The notes beneath the pieces are model-generated. The model was not told the DNA's origin, ran no database searches, and worked only from the letters and a program-made list of their open reading frames with translations. Of a DNA stretch of 64,000 nucleotides, positions 1-8,426 are shown in pieces. Position 1 is the first letter of the stretch. The number at the start of each line of letters is the position of its first letter. The stretch is taken from positions 372,001-436,000 of the forward strand of contig NZ_FONV01000008.1 in NCBI RefSeq assembly GCF_900113015.1. The letters run 5' to 3'. The position numbers were made by a program, and so were the translations under genes. Origin of the DNA: Actinoplanes philippinensis (GTDB lineage: Bacteria; Actinomycetota; Actinomycetes; Mycobacteriales; Micromonosporaceae).

Positions 1-1
1 C

Positions 2-1684
2 GACCGGCTCGCCGGGCACGGGCGGCCCGCGCACCAGGTGTGGCTGCCGCCGCTGACCGACCCGGCGAGCCTCGGTGACCTGCTCGGTGACCTGCACGTC
101 GTCGAGGGCCGCGGCCTGGTCGCCGAGAGCTGGCCGGGCGCCGGGCGACTGACCGTGCCGCTCGGTGTCGTCGACCGGCCGTTCGAGCAGCGCCGCGACA
201 CGTTCGTCCTGGAGATCGGCAACCTGGCCGTCGCCGGCGGCCCGCAGTCCGGCAAGAGCACCCTGCTGCGTACCGTGATCAGCGCTCTCGCTCTCACCCA
301 CAGCCCTCGCGAGGTGCAGTTCTTCTGCCTCGACTTCGGCGGAGGGGGACTGCACCGCCTCGACGGCCTGCCGCACCTGGCCGGCGTCGCCGCCCGCACC
401 GAGGGCGACACCGTGCGCCGCATCGTCGCCGAGGTCGCGCAGCTGATCGAGGACCGCGATGCGCGCCGGATCGAGTCGATCGCCGCCTACCGGCGCAGCC
501 GCGCGTCCGGCGAGGTGACCGACGACCCGTTCGGTGACGTGTTCCTGGTCATCGACGGGTGGGCGACGCTGCGCCGCGACTTCGAGGAACTGGAGCAGGC
601 CGTCATCGAGATCGCCCTGCGCGGCCCCGGCCTCGGCGTCCACGTCGTGGTCAGCGCGGGCCGGTGGGCCGACGTCCGCCCCGCCATGCAGCCGCTGTTC
701 GGCGCCCGGCTCGAACTGCACCTCGGCGAGCCCGGCGACTCGGTCATCGACCGCCGCGCCGCCGCCGACGTCCCCGCCGGAGCGCCCGGCCGCGGCCTGA
801 CCCCGGACCGGCTGCACTTCCTCACCGCCCTGCCCCGCATCGACGGCTCCACCGACGTGTCCGACCTCGCCGAGGGCGTCACCGACCTCGCCGGTCAGGT
901 GAAGGCGGCCTGGCCGGACGACCCGGCGCCGCGGGTCCGGCTGCTGCCCGCCCTGATCCCGGCTGCTGACCTGGCCGGCGCACCCGGCCTGCCGATCGGC
1001 CTGAACGAGGCGAACCTGGCGCCGGTCTCCCTCGACCCGGCCGCCGACCGGCACCTGGTGATCTTCGGCGACGGCGCGTGCGGCAAGACCAACCTGCTGC
1101 GGCTGATCGCCCGTGGCGTCGTGGCGACCCATTCGCTGGCCGAGGCCCGGCTGGTGCTCGTCGACTACCGGCGGGGCCTGCGCGGCGCGATCGACGGCGA
1201 GCACCTGCTGGTCCACGCGACCACCAGCCAGCACCTGGCCGACAACATCGAGTCGATCCACGCCGCCATGTCCCGGCGGCTGCCCGGCCCCGACGTCACC
1301 GCCGAGCAGCTGCGCAACCGCAGCTGGTGGTCCGGTCCCGACCTGTACATCCTGGTCGACGACTACGACCTGGTCAGCGCCGGTGGCCACAACCCCCTGG
1401 CCCGGCTCGCCGAGCTGCTGCCGTACGCCCACGACATCGGCCTCCACCTGATCATCGCGAGGCGTTCCGGCGGCGCCGGCCGGGCCATGTACGAGCCACT
1501 GCTGCACCGCCTCCGCGAACTGGCCGTACCCGCGCTGATCATGTCCGGCGACCGGGAGGAGGGCCGCCTCTTCGGCAGTGTGCGACCAAGCCCACAGCCG
1601 CCCGGCCGGGGCTTCCTGGTGCGCCGCAGCGACGACGTCACCCTGGTCCAGACCGCCTGGAGCGACCCCGACACCCCGGCATAG
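2..1684 (+). CDS. eccC: Type VII secretion ATPase EccC, C-terminal part (5' end outside window)
   Basis: This is the C-terminal half of the FtsK/SpoIIIE-type motor of an ESX (type VII) secretion system, a membrane-associated ATPase that drives export of WXG100-type substrates. The frame is open from nt 2 and reads into the family motif PAHQVWLPPL, so the gene starts outside the window. Two ATPase domains are visible: the first with Walker A GGPQSGKST (near nt 237-260) and acidic VIDGW, the second with GDGACGKT (near nt 1069-1090) and VDDYD. These correspond to the second and third ATPase modules of EccC. An intrinsic terminator follows directly, so eccC closes its operon. The other ESX genes must lie to the left. 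Family assignment is firm. Confidence 0.9.
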   Translation, partial: DRLAGHGRPAHQVWLPPLTDPASLGDLLGDLHVVEGRGLVAESWPGAGRLTVPLGVVDRPFEQRRDTFVLEIGNLAVAGGPQSGKSTLLRTVISALALTHSPREVQFFCLDFGGGGLHRLDGLPHLAGVAARTEGDTVRRIVAEVAQLIEDRDARRIESIAAYRRSRASGEVTDDPFGDVFLVIDGWATLRRDFEELEQAVIEIALRGPGLGVHVVVSAGRWADVRPAMQPLFGARLELHLGEPGDSVIDRRAAADVPAGAPGRGLTPDRLHFLTALPRIDGSTDVSDLAEGVTDLAGQVKAAWPDDPAPRVRLLPALIPAADLAGAPGLPIGLNEANLAPVSLDPAADRHLVIFGDGACGKTNLLRLIARGVVATHSLAEARLVLVDYRRGLRGAIDGEHLLVHATTSQHLADNIESIHAAMSRRLPGPDVTAEQLRNRSWWSGPDLYILVDDYDLVSAGGHNPLARLAELLPYAHDIGLHLIIARRSGGAGRAMYEPLLHRLRELAVPALIMSGDREEGRLFGSVRPSPQPPGRGFLVRRSDDVTLVQTAWSDPDTPA

Positions 1685-1755
1685 CGAGACTGGAATCGAT
1701 CAAAGAAGCGCGCTCCGGTAGCGCAAAGACGATGCATGTGGTTCGATTTGCAGTG

Positions 1756-1793
1756 AAAGGCCGGGCATCTTCCCCCGTGGATGCCCGGCCTTT
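1756..1793 (+). terminator. Rho-independent terminator after eccC
   Basis: A perfect 13-bp inverted repeat, arms 1756-1768 (AAAGGCCGGGCAT) and 1781-1793, closes over a 12-nt loop and runs into a short T run. It separates eccC from the P450 gene, whose start codon is only about 30 nt further on. Confidence 0.85.
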
Positions 1794-1825
1794 TCTATGC
1801 ACGATCCGCGGGGAAGGCAGGCCTC

Positions 1826-2146
1826 ATGACAGTCCCCGGCAACCTCCACGCACAGCTCACCGGCAACGCCCCGCCCCGCCGCACGCAGCTGCCCGACGGC
1901 TCCCCGGTCTGGCTGGTCACCCGCTACGCCGACGTCCGCGCGCTGCTCGCCGACCCGCGTCTGTCGGTCGACAAGGCCAACGGTGACGGCTCCTGGCGCG
2001 GTTTCTCCCTGCCGCCGGCCCTCGACGCGAACCTGCTCAACATGGACCCGCCCCACCACACCCGCATCCGGCGCCTGGTCTCGCAGGCGTTCACCCCAGG
2101 CCGCGTCGAGGGTCTGCGCCGTTACCTCTCAGTGCGCTTTAGTTAG
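1826..2146 (+). pseudogene. Cytochrome P450, 5' fragment (interrupted by IS607-type element)
   Basis: This is the N-terminal part of a bacterial cytochrome P450 (heme monooxygenase). ATG 1826 has a purine-rich ribosome site (GGAAGG) just upstream. The fragment shows the family landmarks VWLVTRYADVR and the C-helix region NMDPPHHTRIRRLVSQAF. Genuine host sequence ends at 2120; the last nine codons (to the TAG at 2144-2146) are read from the inserted element. Joining 1826-2120 to 4142-4986 gives a continuous 379-codon frame with the expected GLRPLIRQ transition, so the gene was intact before the insertion. It is predicted to be inactive now unless the element excises. The P450 subfamily and substrate cannot be told. 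Confidence 0.88.
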
Positions 2147-2260
2147 CACACGGTTGGTAGTCCTGCCTTGCGGTAGGACGGTCCCGGTCTGACCCGCTGG
2201 TGCGGTGCCGGGTTCACGCTTCACGGCCACCTGCCCGCTTGCGCGGGTCTTCTGGTCGGC
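2121..2260 (-). ncRNA. Candidate TnpB guide (omega/re) RNA at the element's right end
   Basis: TnpB nucleases use an RNA made from the 3' end of tnpB and the element's end, with the guide supplied by adjacent host DNA. Here tnpB stops 8 nt from the element edge, so such an RNA must overlap the tnpB 3' coding region. A hairpin fits: arms 2160-2164 and 2175-2179 with an inner CC/GG pair and a GCAA tetraloop on the minus strand. The guide would be the minus-strand P450 sequence from 2120 downwards. The 5' limit given is arbitrary, and no transcript evidence is available. Confidence 0.4.
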
Positions 2261-3508
2261 TCCACGTGCTGCCACCGGGCCACTCCCGGCGGTGTCGAAC
2301 TCGGCCGCGAGGGCGGCCAGGTTCAGTGCGGCGTTGCGGTCCCGGTCGATGACCAGGCCGCACGCCGCGCATTGGTATTCACGCTCGTGCTGGGCCAGCT
2401 TGGTTTTCACCGTGCCGCATGCCGAGCAGGTTTTCGAGGACGGATACCAGCGGTCAGCCACCAGCAACCGGCCGCCGTTCCACGAGGTTTTGTACGCCAA
2501 CTGCCGACGGATCTCGGCGAAGCCGGCGTCGGCGATGTGCCGGGCCAGCTTGCGGTTGGCCAGCATGCCGGTCACGTTGAGGTCTTCCACCACGACCGTG
2601 CCATGCTCGGCCGCGAGGCGGGTGGTGAGCTTGTGCAGGCCATCACGGCGCAGGCTCGCCACTCGCGCGTGCGCGCGGCCGAGCCGGGCAGCCGAACGCT
2701 CCCAGCGTTTCGATGCCCGTCGCCCGGTACGCCGATCGGGGCCGGTCTTGCGTGACAGTGCCCGGCCGAGAGCGCGCATCCGCCGCTGCGCGGCCACGAG
2801 GTGACGCGGGTTGTCTACCAGCTCCCCGGTGGACAGCACCGCAAGGTGCTTGATCCCGACGTCCACACCGACCACCGATCCGGGCCGGGCCGGGGTGCGC
2901 TCGGCCCGCTCGACCTCGACGGTGAACGACACGTGCCACCGGCCGCCGTCGCGCCGCACGGTCGCGGACATGATCCGCGCGGTGTCGTTGTCCAGGCGGC
3001 GGGCCAGTTTGCGGGCTGACTCGTGCAGCTTCAACCGGCCCAGCCTCGGGAGAACCACGTGTATCTGGTCCGGCTCGACCCGGATCGCCCCGGTCGTGAA
3101 CCGCACCGACGGTGTGGTGCGGCGGCGGGACTTAAACCGGGGAAACCCAACCGGCCGTCCTGCCCGTGTGCCTTTGCGGGAGCCGGCCCAGTTCTTCAAC
3201 CCCCGGGCCAGGGCGTCCAGGCCGGTGTTGAAAGCCTCCTTGGACACCTCGCCCCACCACGGCGCAACCTGCGGTTTCGCCGCGTTCCATGCCTTACGCA
3301 GACCGGCTAGGGACCAGGACAGCGACGGCGTCAACTGCTCGTCGGGCACGCCGTAAGATCGTTCGGCGGCCCGCTGGTCCATGACCGCCTTGACCCGGGC
3401 CAGAGCCCAGTTGTGCGCGACCCGGGCGGCACCGGCGTGCGCCAGCACGTCGCGTTCCTGACCGGCGGTGAGGTCGAGGGCGAACCGGTACGCCTGGATC
3501 GTCTTCAC
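2129..3508 (-). CDS. tnpB: IS607-type TnpB RNA-guided nuclease
   Basis: TnpB is a RuvC-type RNA-guided DNA endonuclease, ancestral to Cas12, that helps the element persist by cutting sites from which it was lost. The 459-residue protein has all expected parts: RuvC-I Asp216 in GVDVGIKHLAVL, RuvC-II Glu308 in VVVEDLNVTGM, a zinc ribbon formed by C361/C364 and C380/C383, and RuvC-III in DRDRNAALN (residues 388-396). After about residue 400 the sequence is low in complexity, which fits overlap with the guide-RNA coding region. Its start overlaps the end of tnpA by 4 nt. No catalytic residue is missing, so it is predicted to be active. Confidence 0.92.
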   Translation of the reverse strand: MKTIQAYRFALDLTAGQERDVLAHAGAARVAHNWALARVKAVMDQRAAERSYGVPDEQLTPSLSWSLAGLRKAWNAAKPQVAPWWGEVSKEAFNTGLDALARGLKNWAGSRKGTRAGRPVGFPRFKSRRRTTPSVRFTTGAIRVEPDQIHVVLPRLGRLKLHESARKLARRLDNDTARIMSATVRRDGGRWHVSFTVEVERAERTPARPGSVVGVDVGIKHLAVLSTGELVDNPRHLVAAQRRMRALGRALSRKTGPDRRTGRRASKRWERSAARLGRAHARVASLRRDGLHKLTTRLAAEHGTVVVEDLNVTGMLANRKLARHIADAGFAEIRRQLAYKTSWNGGRLLVADRWYPSSKTCSACGTVKTKLAQHEREYQCAACGLVIDRDRNAALNLAALAAEFDTAGSGPVAARGADQKTRASGQVAVKREPGTAPAGQTGTVLPQGRTTNRVLTKAH

Positions 3509-4080
3509 GCCGGGTCCTCGGTCACGGCTTCGACGGCCCGGCGAACACGGTTCGCGGCGCGACGGCCGTACAGGCGGGCGCAGAGCGAGGTCAGGATCTC
3601 GGTCACGTCGCGGACTAGGTCGTCATCGACCTCGGCCGGGTCGACCACCAGCAGGCGCCGTCCCTGCGCGGTCAGCGCGGCTTCGACGTACTCGGCGCCG
3701 AACCGGGCGAACCGGTCCCGGTGCTCAACCACAATCGTCGACACGGCCGGATCACGAAGCAGCGCAAGAAACTTCTTCCGGTGCCCGTTGAGTGCTGATC
3801 CGACCTCGGTGACCACCCGGTCGACGCCGAGTTTCTGCCCGGTGGCCCACACGGTGACCCGGGCGACCTGCCGATCCAGATCCGATTTCTGATCAGCCGA
3901 CGACACGCGGGCATACACCACGATCTGCCCCGTCCCGGCCGACGTCGCGGTGACCGGTTTGCCAACCATGATCAGACGGCCAATCCGGTAGGTGGGAACG
4001 GGCAGCGTCCCGGCCGCGTACTGCCGCCGAGCGGTGATGTACGCGATCCCGGTCGACGCCGCCCATTCCTTGAGGTTCAC
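3505..4080 (-). CDS. tnpA: IS607-type serine recombinase/transposase TnpA
   Basis: This is the transposase of the element: a small serine recombinase (191 residues) with an N-terminal MerR-like DNA-binding domain (about residues 1-45, including ARRQYAAGTLPVPTYRIGR). It is followed by a catalytic domain with the nucleophile motif YARVSSADQ (Ser60 the likely nucleophile) and the signature HRDRFARFG. The order, DNA-binding domain before catalytic domain, is the reverse of classical resolvases and is diagnostic of IS607. Length and motifs are complete. It overlaps tnpB by 4 nt, indicating coupled translation. Confidence 0.92.
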   Translation of the reverse strand: MNLKEWAASTGIAYITARRQYAAGTLPVPTYRIGRLIMVGKPVTATSAGTGQIVVYARVSSADQKSDLDRQVARVTVWATGQKLGVDRVVTEVGSALNGHRKKFLALLRDPAVSTIVVEHRDRFARFGAEYVEAALTAQGRRLLVVDPAEVDDDLVRDVTEILTSLCARLYGRRAANRVRRAVEAVTEDPA

Positions 4081-4141
4081 ACGAGCACCATAGCTGCCCT
4101 AAGAGCGCTAAAGATGCATGACCCGCCAACAGTTGCCTACC

Positions 4142-4986
4142 CCCTGATCCGGCAGACCGCGGACACCCTCCTCGACCGCATCGCCGCCACCGTGGACACC
4201 CGTTCCGCACCCGGCGGCGAGGCCGATCTGATCCGCGACTACGCCGGCCCGCTGCCGGTCACCGTCATCTCCGAGCTGCTCGGCATCCCGGCGGCCGACC
4301 GCGACGCCTTCCGGGACTGGACCGGCACGATGCTGCTCCCGCCGGGCGGCGACCGGGCCGCGGCCGCCCGTGCGATCGGCGCGATCCACGCCTACCTGCA
4401 GCAGCTCATCGCCGCCAAACGCGCCGAACCCGCCGACGACCTGCTCTCCGCGCTGATCGCGGCCCGCGACGACGGCGACCGGCTCGACGAGGACGAGCTG
4501 ACGTCCCTGGCGTTCCTGCTGCTGCTCGCCGGTTACGAGAACACCGTCCACGCCATCGGCACCGGCATCCTGACCATGCTGAGCCACCCCGGCCTGCCGC
4601 TCGACGTCGAGGAACTGCTCCGGCACGACCCACCGGCGACCGTCCTGCTGCGCCGGTTCCCCACCGAGGACGTCGAGGTGCCCGGTGCCGTGCTGCCGCG
4701 CGGGGAGACCGTACTGCTCGTGGCCGGCGCCGCCAACCACGACCCGGAGACCTTCGCCGACCCCGGCGAGTTCCGTCCCGGCCGCGCCGCCGGCCACCTC
4801 AGCTTCGGCCACGGCATCCACTACTGCGTGGCCGCCCCGCTGGCCCGCATCGAGCTGGAGATCGCCATCGGCGCCGTGCTGCGCCGCTTCCCGGCCCTGC
4901 GCCTGGCCGTTCCCGCCGCCGACCTGCCGTGGCTGCCGTCGTTCCGCGCCCGCGGCCTGGCCGCCCTCCCGGTCCTGCTCACGTGA
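4142..4986 (+). pseudogene. Cytochrome P450, 3' fragment with heme-binding motif
   Basis: This is the C-terminal two thirds of the interrupted P450. It carries the I-helix AGYENT oxygen-activation motif, the K-helix ExxR inside VEELLRHDPP, and the heme-ligand loop FGHGIHYCVAAPLAR with the thiolate Cys. All catalytic landmarks are intact, so the insertion is probably recent. An ATG at 4114, inside the element, could start a 290-residue reading of this piece, but it would lack the N-terminal fold and would not give a working enzyme. A strong hairpin follows at 5019-5047. Confidence 0.88.
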
Positions 4987-5018
4987 CCCTGCCGGTCAAC
5001 CGGTTCGGCGGGGCGTGG

Positions 5019-5047
5019 GGCCGGGCCGGTCGCTGATGCGCCCGGCC
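5019..5047 (+). terminator. Hairpin terminator after the P450
   Basis: An 8-bp perfect stem, GGCCGGGC (5019-5026) with GCCCGGCC (5040-5047), encloses a 13-nt loop. It lies 32 nt after the P450 stop, with no T run, as is usual in actinobacteria. The rest of 5048-5242 holds nothing I can support. Confidence 0.5.
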
Positions 5048-5242
5048 GGTCAGGACCGCCACGGACTCGCGGCATGCCGCTCAGTCGCAGCAGCCGCGAC
5101 GAGTACCCGGATCCCGCCGGTGAGAACGCGTGGGGAAGATCGACTGATGTTCAGAGGTCGCCTCGAACGCCGTCGCTCGGCCGGCGAAAGCCTTGGTCGT
5201 CGCCCGACCTCTACCGGGAGATCTCCCTCTTTGAAGAAGTGC

Positions 5243-6160
5243 CTACAGCAACCGCAGGAGAGCGTCCTGCCACTGGATGGAGTCGTCATTGGACAGCGCG
5301 ACGAGGCCGGCGCCGTCAGGAAACCAGCCCACCAGTGACTTGTAGCCCGGGTTGTCGCCGGTGTGTAGCGCAGCGGGACGGCCGTCGAGGCTGCCGATGT
5401 AGTGTCCGTAGCCATAACCGGTCAGCTCGAGCCGCCTGTCGGGACTGCGGTCGGGCTCGAGGAATGTCGAGTGCTGGGTGCGCATCAGCGCCAGCGAGTC
5501 ATGGGAGACGAGCTTGCCGGCGCGCAACGCGTCGGCGTATGCGATCAGATCCTCAGAGGTCGAGCAGATGTCGCCTCCTCCGATCATCGATGCAAGGTCA
5601 CACGGCTCTACCGGATCGCCGGCGTGATGGCCTGCTACCACGACCTGGGGGCGGGACCCGCTGGCGGTCGATGTCAGGCCCAGTGGCTGGAGGATTTTCT
5701 CGGAGAGCAGTTCCGCATACGGCTTGCCTGTTGCCCGTTCCGCGACGATGCCGACGACGATGAAGGCCGGAGTGGAGTAGTGGAACCGCGTGCCCGGCTC
5801 GAACTGAAGGGGGGCTCGCACGATGAGCTGCAGCTGATCGTCTCGGGTCACTGCCACGGACGGGTCCAGGCCGGGCACCTCGGTCCCATGACCGATGCCC
5901 GAGCTATTGCTGAGGAGATGATGCAGAGTAACGGCATGCCATGACGGAGGCGCCTCGGGCAGCCAGTAGCCGATCGGCTGGTGAAGGTCGAGCAGGCCCT
6001 CTTCAACGAGCATCATCGTGAGCGTCGAGGTGAAGTTCTTGCTTACCGAGGCGATCTGGAATCGAGTCTTGGGTGTGCAGCCACCGCCCGCGATCGTGGT
6101 GACCGGCCGGCCGTCATGCGTGATGGTGACGACCCCGGACAGTCCTTCAATCTCTGGCAC
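5243..6160 (-). CDS. Serine hydrolase, beta-lactamase / D-alanyl-D-alanine carboxypeptidase-like family
   Basis: This 305-residue protein is a class-C beta-lactamase-related serine hydrolase. The SxxK nucleophile tetrad is SVSK (about residues 39-42), and the C-terminal HTG triad is in HTGDNPGYKS. The middle motif, usually YxN, reads YST, so the Asn is replaced. No signal peptide is seen, so it is probably cytoplasmic and more likely an esterase or amidase than a wall enzyme. The GTG start at 6160 is supported by a -10-like TAGGCT exactly 7 nt upstream (6168-6173), giving a leaderless mRNA. It stands alone. Confidence 0.8.
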   Translation of the reverse strand: MPEIEGLSGVVTITHDGRPVTTIAGGGCTPKTRFQIASVSKNFTSTLTMMLVEEGLLDLHQPIGYWLPEAPPSWHAVTLHHLLSNSSGIGHGTEVPGLDPSVAVTRDDQLQLIVRAPLQFEPGTRFHYSTPAFIVVGIVAERATGKPYAELLSEKILQPLGLTSTASGSRPQVVVAGHHAGDPVEPCDLASMIGGGDICSTSEDLIAYADALRAGKLVSHDSLALMRTQHSTFLEPDRSPDRRLELTGYGYGHYIGSLDGRPAALHTGDNPGYKSLVGWFPDGAGLVALSNDDSIQWQDALLRLL

Positions 6161-6219
6161 GCACGCGAGCCTAGCAATGCCCGTTGCACAAGGGCCCTGA
6201 CAGCTCGCTGGCTGGTCAG

Positions 6220-6756
6220 TCAGCGGAGTTCGGGCGAACCGACCTCGGGATGCAGGTGGCGGAACGCCGTCAGCCGGGGGAACTTCCGGTCGATGATTTC
6301 TGGATCTCTTAGGTCCGTGCGCTCACCGATCAGGTCCTCGGGACCATCCGGGTCGTATCCCAACGGCCAGGTGCCGCTGACGACGATGTGTGCTTCGGTC
6401 ATGAACTCGTCGAACCACAGCGCTCGGGCGTTGCTCGCGTCCGCGGCGAGTTCGACGAGGTTGTCCGAGTCCTCGATGATCCCTTCGACCGCTGTACGGC
6501 CGTACGAGATGATCCAGTCCTGGATCTGACACAGGTCTTCTTCTTCGACTGAGCCGAGCAGCAGGCAGACCGCATCGGTCACCGGCCATGAGGACAGGCG
6601 GGATCGTGCTCGTTCCCAGAGCCGGACGAACTCGGTCACGTCGGCGGGACTCAATGATCGGAGACGACGGAACAGGATGCGCGACGCCAGCTCGGTGTCG
6701 TTCGCGCTTTCCCGCCGGCAATCGGCGACGACTGCCCAGAACGTCTCCTCGTTCAC
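6220..6756 (-). CDS. DUF4240-like protein
   Basis: This is a 178-residue acidic soluble protein. Its N-terminus (NEETFWAVVADCRRES) and tryptophan-rich body (QDWIISYGRTAVEG, WFDEFMTEAHIV) resemble the DUF4240 family, whose function is unknown. GTG 6756 was chosen because TACGGT lies 6 nt upstream, matching the leaderless pattern of the neighbours; an in-frame ATG at 6801 is the alternative and adds 15 residues. The C-terminus (KFPRLTAFR) is consistent with the family. No partner gene is apparent. Confidence 0.65.
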   Translation of the reverse strand: MNEETFWAVVADCRRESANDTELASRILFRRLRSLSPADVTEFVRLWERARSRLSSWPVTDAVCLLLGSVEEEDLCQIQDWIISYGRTAVEGIIEDSDNLVELAADASNARALWFDEFMTEAHIVVSGTWPLGYDPDGPEDLIGERTDLRDPEIIDRKFPRLTAFRHLHPEVGSPELR

Positions 6757-6836
6757 CGACGTACCGTAGCAGCGGAGCGAATCGCCGCGGCTGTTGTCCA
6801 TTGCGACCAGCCGCGGGGGCGCCGAGCGATCGGCTG

Positions 6837-7229
6837 TCAGAAGCGGACGCCGCCGTGGCGGTAGCCGCCCAGGGTGTCGGCGGTTTTGGCGACCAGGGCC
6901 GCCCCCAGGTCGACGCCCAGGTATTCGGAGAGTTCCAGGGTGCGGATCAGGATGTCGGCGAGTTCCAGGCTCAGCGCGTCGTCCGGCCGCCGGGCCGCCG
7001 GATCCAGATCGACCGTCCGATCGCGGATCTCCTGCAGCGCCTCCGCCACCTCGCTCTGCAGCAGCGCCATCCGGGTCGCCGCCACGTAGGCCCGCCCGCT
7101 CGGGTGGGCCCGCTCCACCTCGCCGGCTCCGGAGAACAGGTCGATCTCCCGGGCGTACGCGTGGGCGCTGCGCTGTGCCTCCGGGAGCAGCCGGGCCAGC
7201 GCCTCGATGTGCCGTAGAGCCTCGCTCAC
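6837..7229 (-). CDS. MazG-like nucleotide pyrophosphohydrolase
   Basis: This 130-residue all-helical protein belongs to the MazG/all-alpha NTP-pyrophosphohydrolase group, which hydrolyses nucleoside triphosphates or related nucleotides to monophosphates and often cleans the nucleotide pool. The metal-binding pattern is visible as SEVAEALQEIRD in the first helix and ELADILIRTLELSEYLGVDL in the second. The C-terminus (KTADTLGGYRHGG) is also typical. The start is GTG 7229. It lies 81 nt upstream of the DUF4240-like gene on the same strand and may be cotranscribed. The substrate is unknown. Confidence 0.75.
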   Translation of the reverse strand: MSEALRHIEALARLLPEAQRSAHAYAREIDLFSGAGEVERAHPSGRAYVAATRMALLQSEVAEALQEIRDRTVDLDPAARRPDDALSLELADILIRTLELSEYLGVDLGAALVAKTADTLGGYRHGGVRF

Positions 7230-7338
7230 CAGGCGTCACCGTCCGTTTCCTGAGCATCCGCCGGTCGTCTTGGTCACAAACCGCTACCCACCTCGGGCAT
7301 ATCCACTTCAGCGGCTAGGTGGACATGAGGGCCGCTCG

Positions 7339-7344
7339 TATGAT
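7339..7344 (+). promoter_or_regulatory. -10 element TATGAT of a leaderless promoter for the LCP gene
   Basis: TATGAT is followed by 7 nt and then the ATG at 7352. Transcription would begin at or next to the start codon. There is no ribosome-binding sequence before the ATG. No convincing -35 is seen. Confidence 0.5.
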
Positions 7345-7351
7345 CCTCGCC

Positions 7352-8422
7352 ATGTCAAACCCGCCCCACCTCGACGCGGCGACCGAGAAGATCCCGCTGC
7401 CGGAGCAAGAGCCGCAGCAGACGCAGGAGCCGCCCGCCAAGCACAAGAAGCCGAGCAGGCGCATGCGCTACGCCCTGATCGCTCTGCTGGTCGTCGTGCT
7501 GCTCGGCGTGGGTGGCGCGGTCGCCGGCGGTTTCTACCTGCGTTCCGTCGAGAAGGGCATCGAGCGTGTCGACGCCTTCGACGGCGTCCCGGAGCAGGAG
7601 CGCCCGCAGAAGGAGGCGACCGAGGCCCGCAACATCCTGATCCTCGGCAGCGACTCCCGCGACCCGGAGAACACCGGCGGCTCCCGCAGCGACACCCTCA
7701 TCGTCGCGCACCTGCCGGCCGACCGGTCCAGCGCGCAGCTCATCTCGATCCCGCGGGACACCTGGGTGGAGGTGCCGAAGAGCAAGGACGGCAAGCACGG
7801 CGGCACCGAGGCGAAGATCAACGCGGCGTACGCCTGGGGCGGTGTCCCGCTGGTCGTGCAGACCGTCGAGAAGTTCACCGGCGTCCGGATCGACAACGTG
7901 GCGATCATCGACTTCGCCGGCTTCCAGGACATCGTCGACGCGGTCGGCGGGGTGGACATCGACGTGCCGCAGGATTTCACGTCCATTCACGAGCCGTTCC
8001 GCCGGTTCCGGGCGGGGGTGCAGCACATGGACGGCGCCACCGCCCTCGACTACGCCCGCCAGCGCAAGCAGTTCCCGGACGGCGACTTCGCCCGCATCCG
8101 CCACCAGCAGCAGGTGATCAAGGGCGTGCTGAACAAGGCCGTGTCCGCCGGCACCCTCACCAACCCGGGCCTGCTCACCGACCTGATCGAGGCCACCGCC
8201 GACGCCGTCTCGGTCGACAAGACCCTGTCGATCATCGACACCGCCACCGAGATGAGCGGCCTGCGCGGCGGCGACCTCTCCTTCATGACCAACCCCACCA
8301 GCGGCACCGGCACGGTGGGCACCGAGAGCGTCGTCTTCCCCGACGAGGACAGGACCAAGCAGTTGTACGCCGCCGTCAAGCGCGACTCCGTCCCCGACAT
8401 CCTGAAGGCAGCGGGGGAGTGA
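7352..8422 (+). CDS. LytR-CpsA-Psr (LCP) family cell-wall glycopolymer ligase
   Basis: LCP proteins transfer lipid-linked glycopolymers (teichoic acids, arabinogalactan, capsule) onto peptidoglycan outside the membrane. This 356-residue protein has a charged cytoplasmic N-terminus, one membrane segment (about residues 39-60) and an extracellular LCP domain. The domain carries the conserved stretches ILILGSDSRD, GGSRSDTLIVAHL, ISIPRDTWVEVP and TALDYARQRKQFPDGDFARI, whose Arg/Asp residues bind the pyrophosphate lipid. ATG 7352 is preferred over 7319 because it directly follows a leaderless -10 and gives a normal N-terminus. It converges with the next gene with a 4-nt gap. Confidence 0.88.
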   Translation: MSNPPHLDAATEKIPLPEQEPQQTQEPPAKHKKPSRRMRYALIALLVVVLLGVGGAVAGGFYLRSVEKGIERVDAFDGVPEQERPQKEATEARNILILGSDSRDPENTGGSRSDTLIVAHLPADRSSAQLISIPRDTWVEVPKSKDGKHGGTEAKINAAYAWGGVPLVVQTVEKFTGVRIDNVAIIDFAGFQDIVDAVGGVDIDVPQDFTSIHEPFRRFRAGVQHMDGATALDYARQRKQFPDGDFARIRHQQQVIKGVLNKAVSAGTLTNPGLLTDLIEATADAVSVDKTLSIIDTATEMSGLRGGDLSFMTNPTSGTGTVGTESVVFPDEDRTKQLYAAVKRDSVPDILKAAGE

Positions 8423-8426
8423 CGGG

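Larger units (their letters stand above)
2121..4141 (-). mobile_element. IS607-family insertion sequence (tnpA + tnpB), about 2.0 kb
   Basis: A complete IS607-type element sits inside the P450 gene. It holds an overlapping tnpA (serine recombinase) and tnpB pair on the minus strand. The edges were set by asking which deletion restores the P450: the dinucleotide CC (GG on the element's strand) occurs at 2119-2120 and again at 4140-4141, and removing 2121-4141 recreates an uninterrupted frame. There is no target-site duplication and no terminal inverted repeat, as known for IS607, whose recombinase crosses over at a dinucleotide core. Related subterminal motifs (GCGCTTTAG near 2134, CTAAAG near 4107) may be recombinase sites. 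Both genes look intact, so the element may still be mobile. Confidence 0.9.

Noticed and set aside
3505..4080. The serine recombinase as a phage integrase or resolvase
   Set aside because: The DNA-binding domain precedes the catalytic domain and tnpB follows with overlap, which is specific to IS607.
4114..4986. The 3' P450 piece as a complete short P450
   Set aside because: The ATG lies inside the inserted element and the protein would lack the N-terminal fold; it joins in frame to the 5' fragment.
7229..7257. A longer 345-codon reading joining the DUF4240-like gene with sequence up to 7257
   Set aside because: The upstream two thirds are the wrong frame of the MazG-like gene; a promoter box fits the GTG at 6756.
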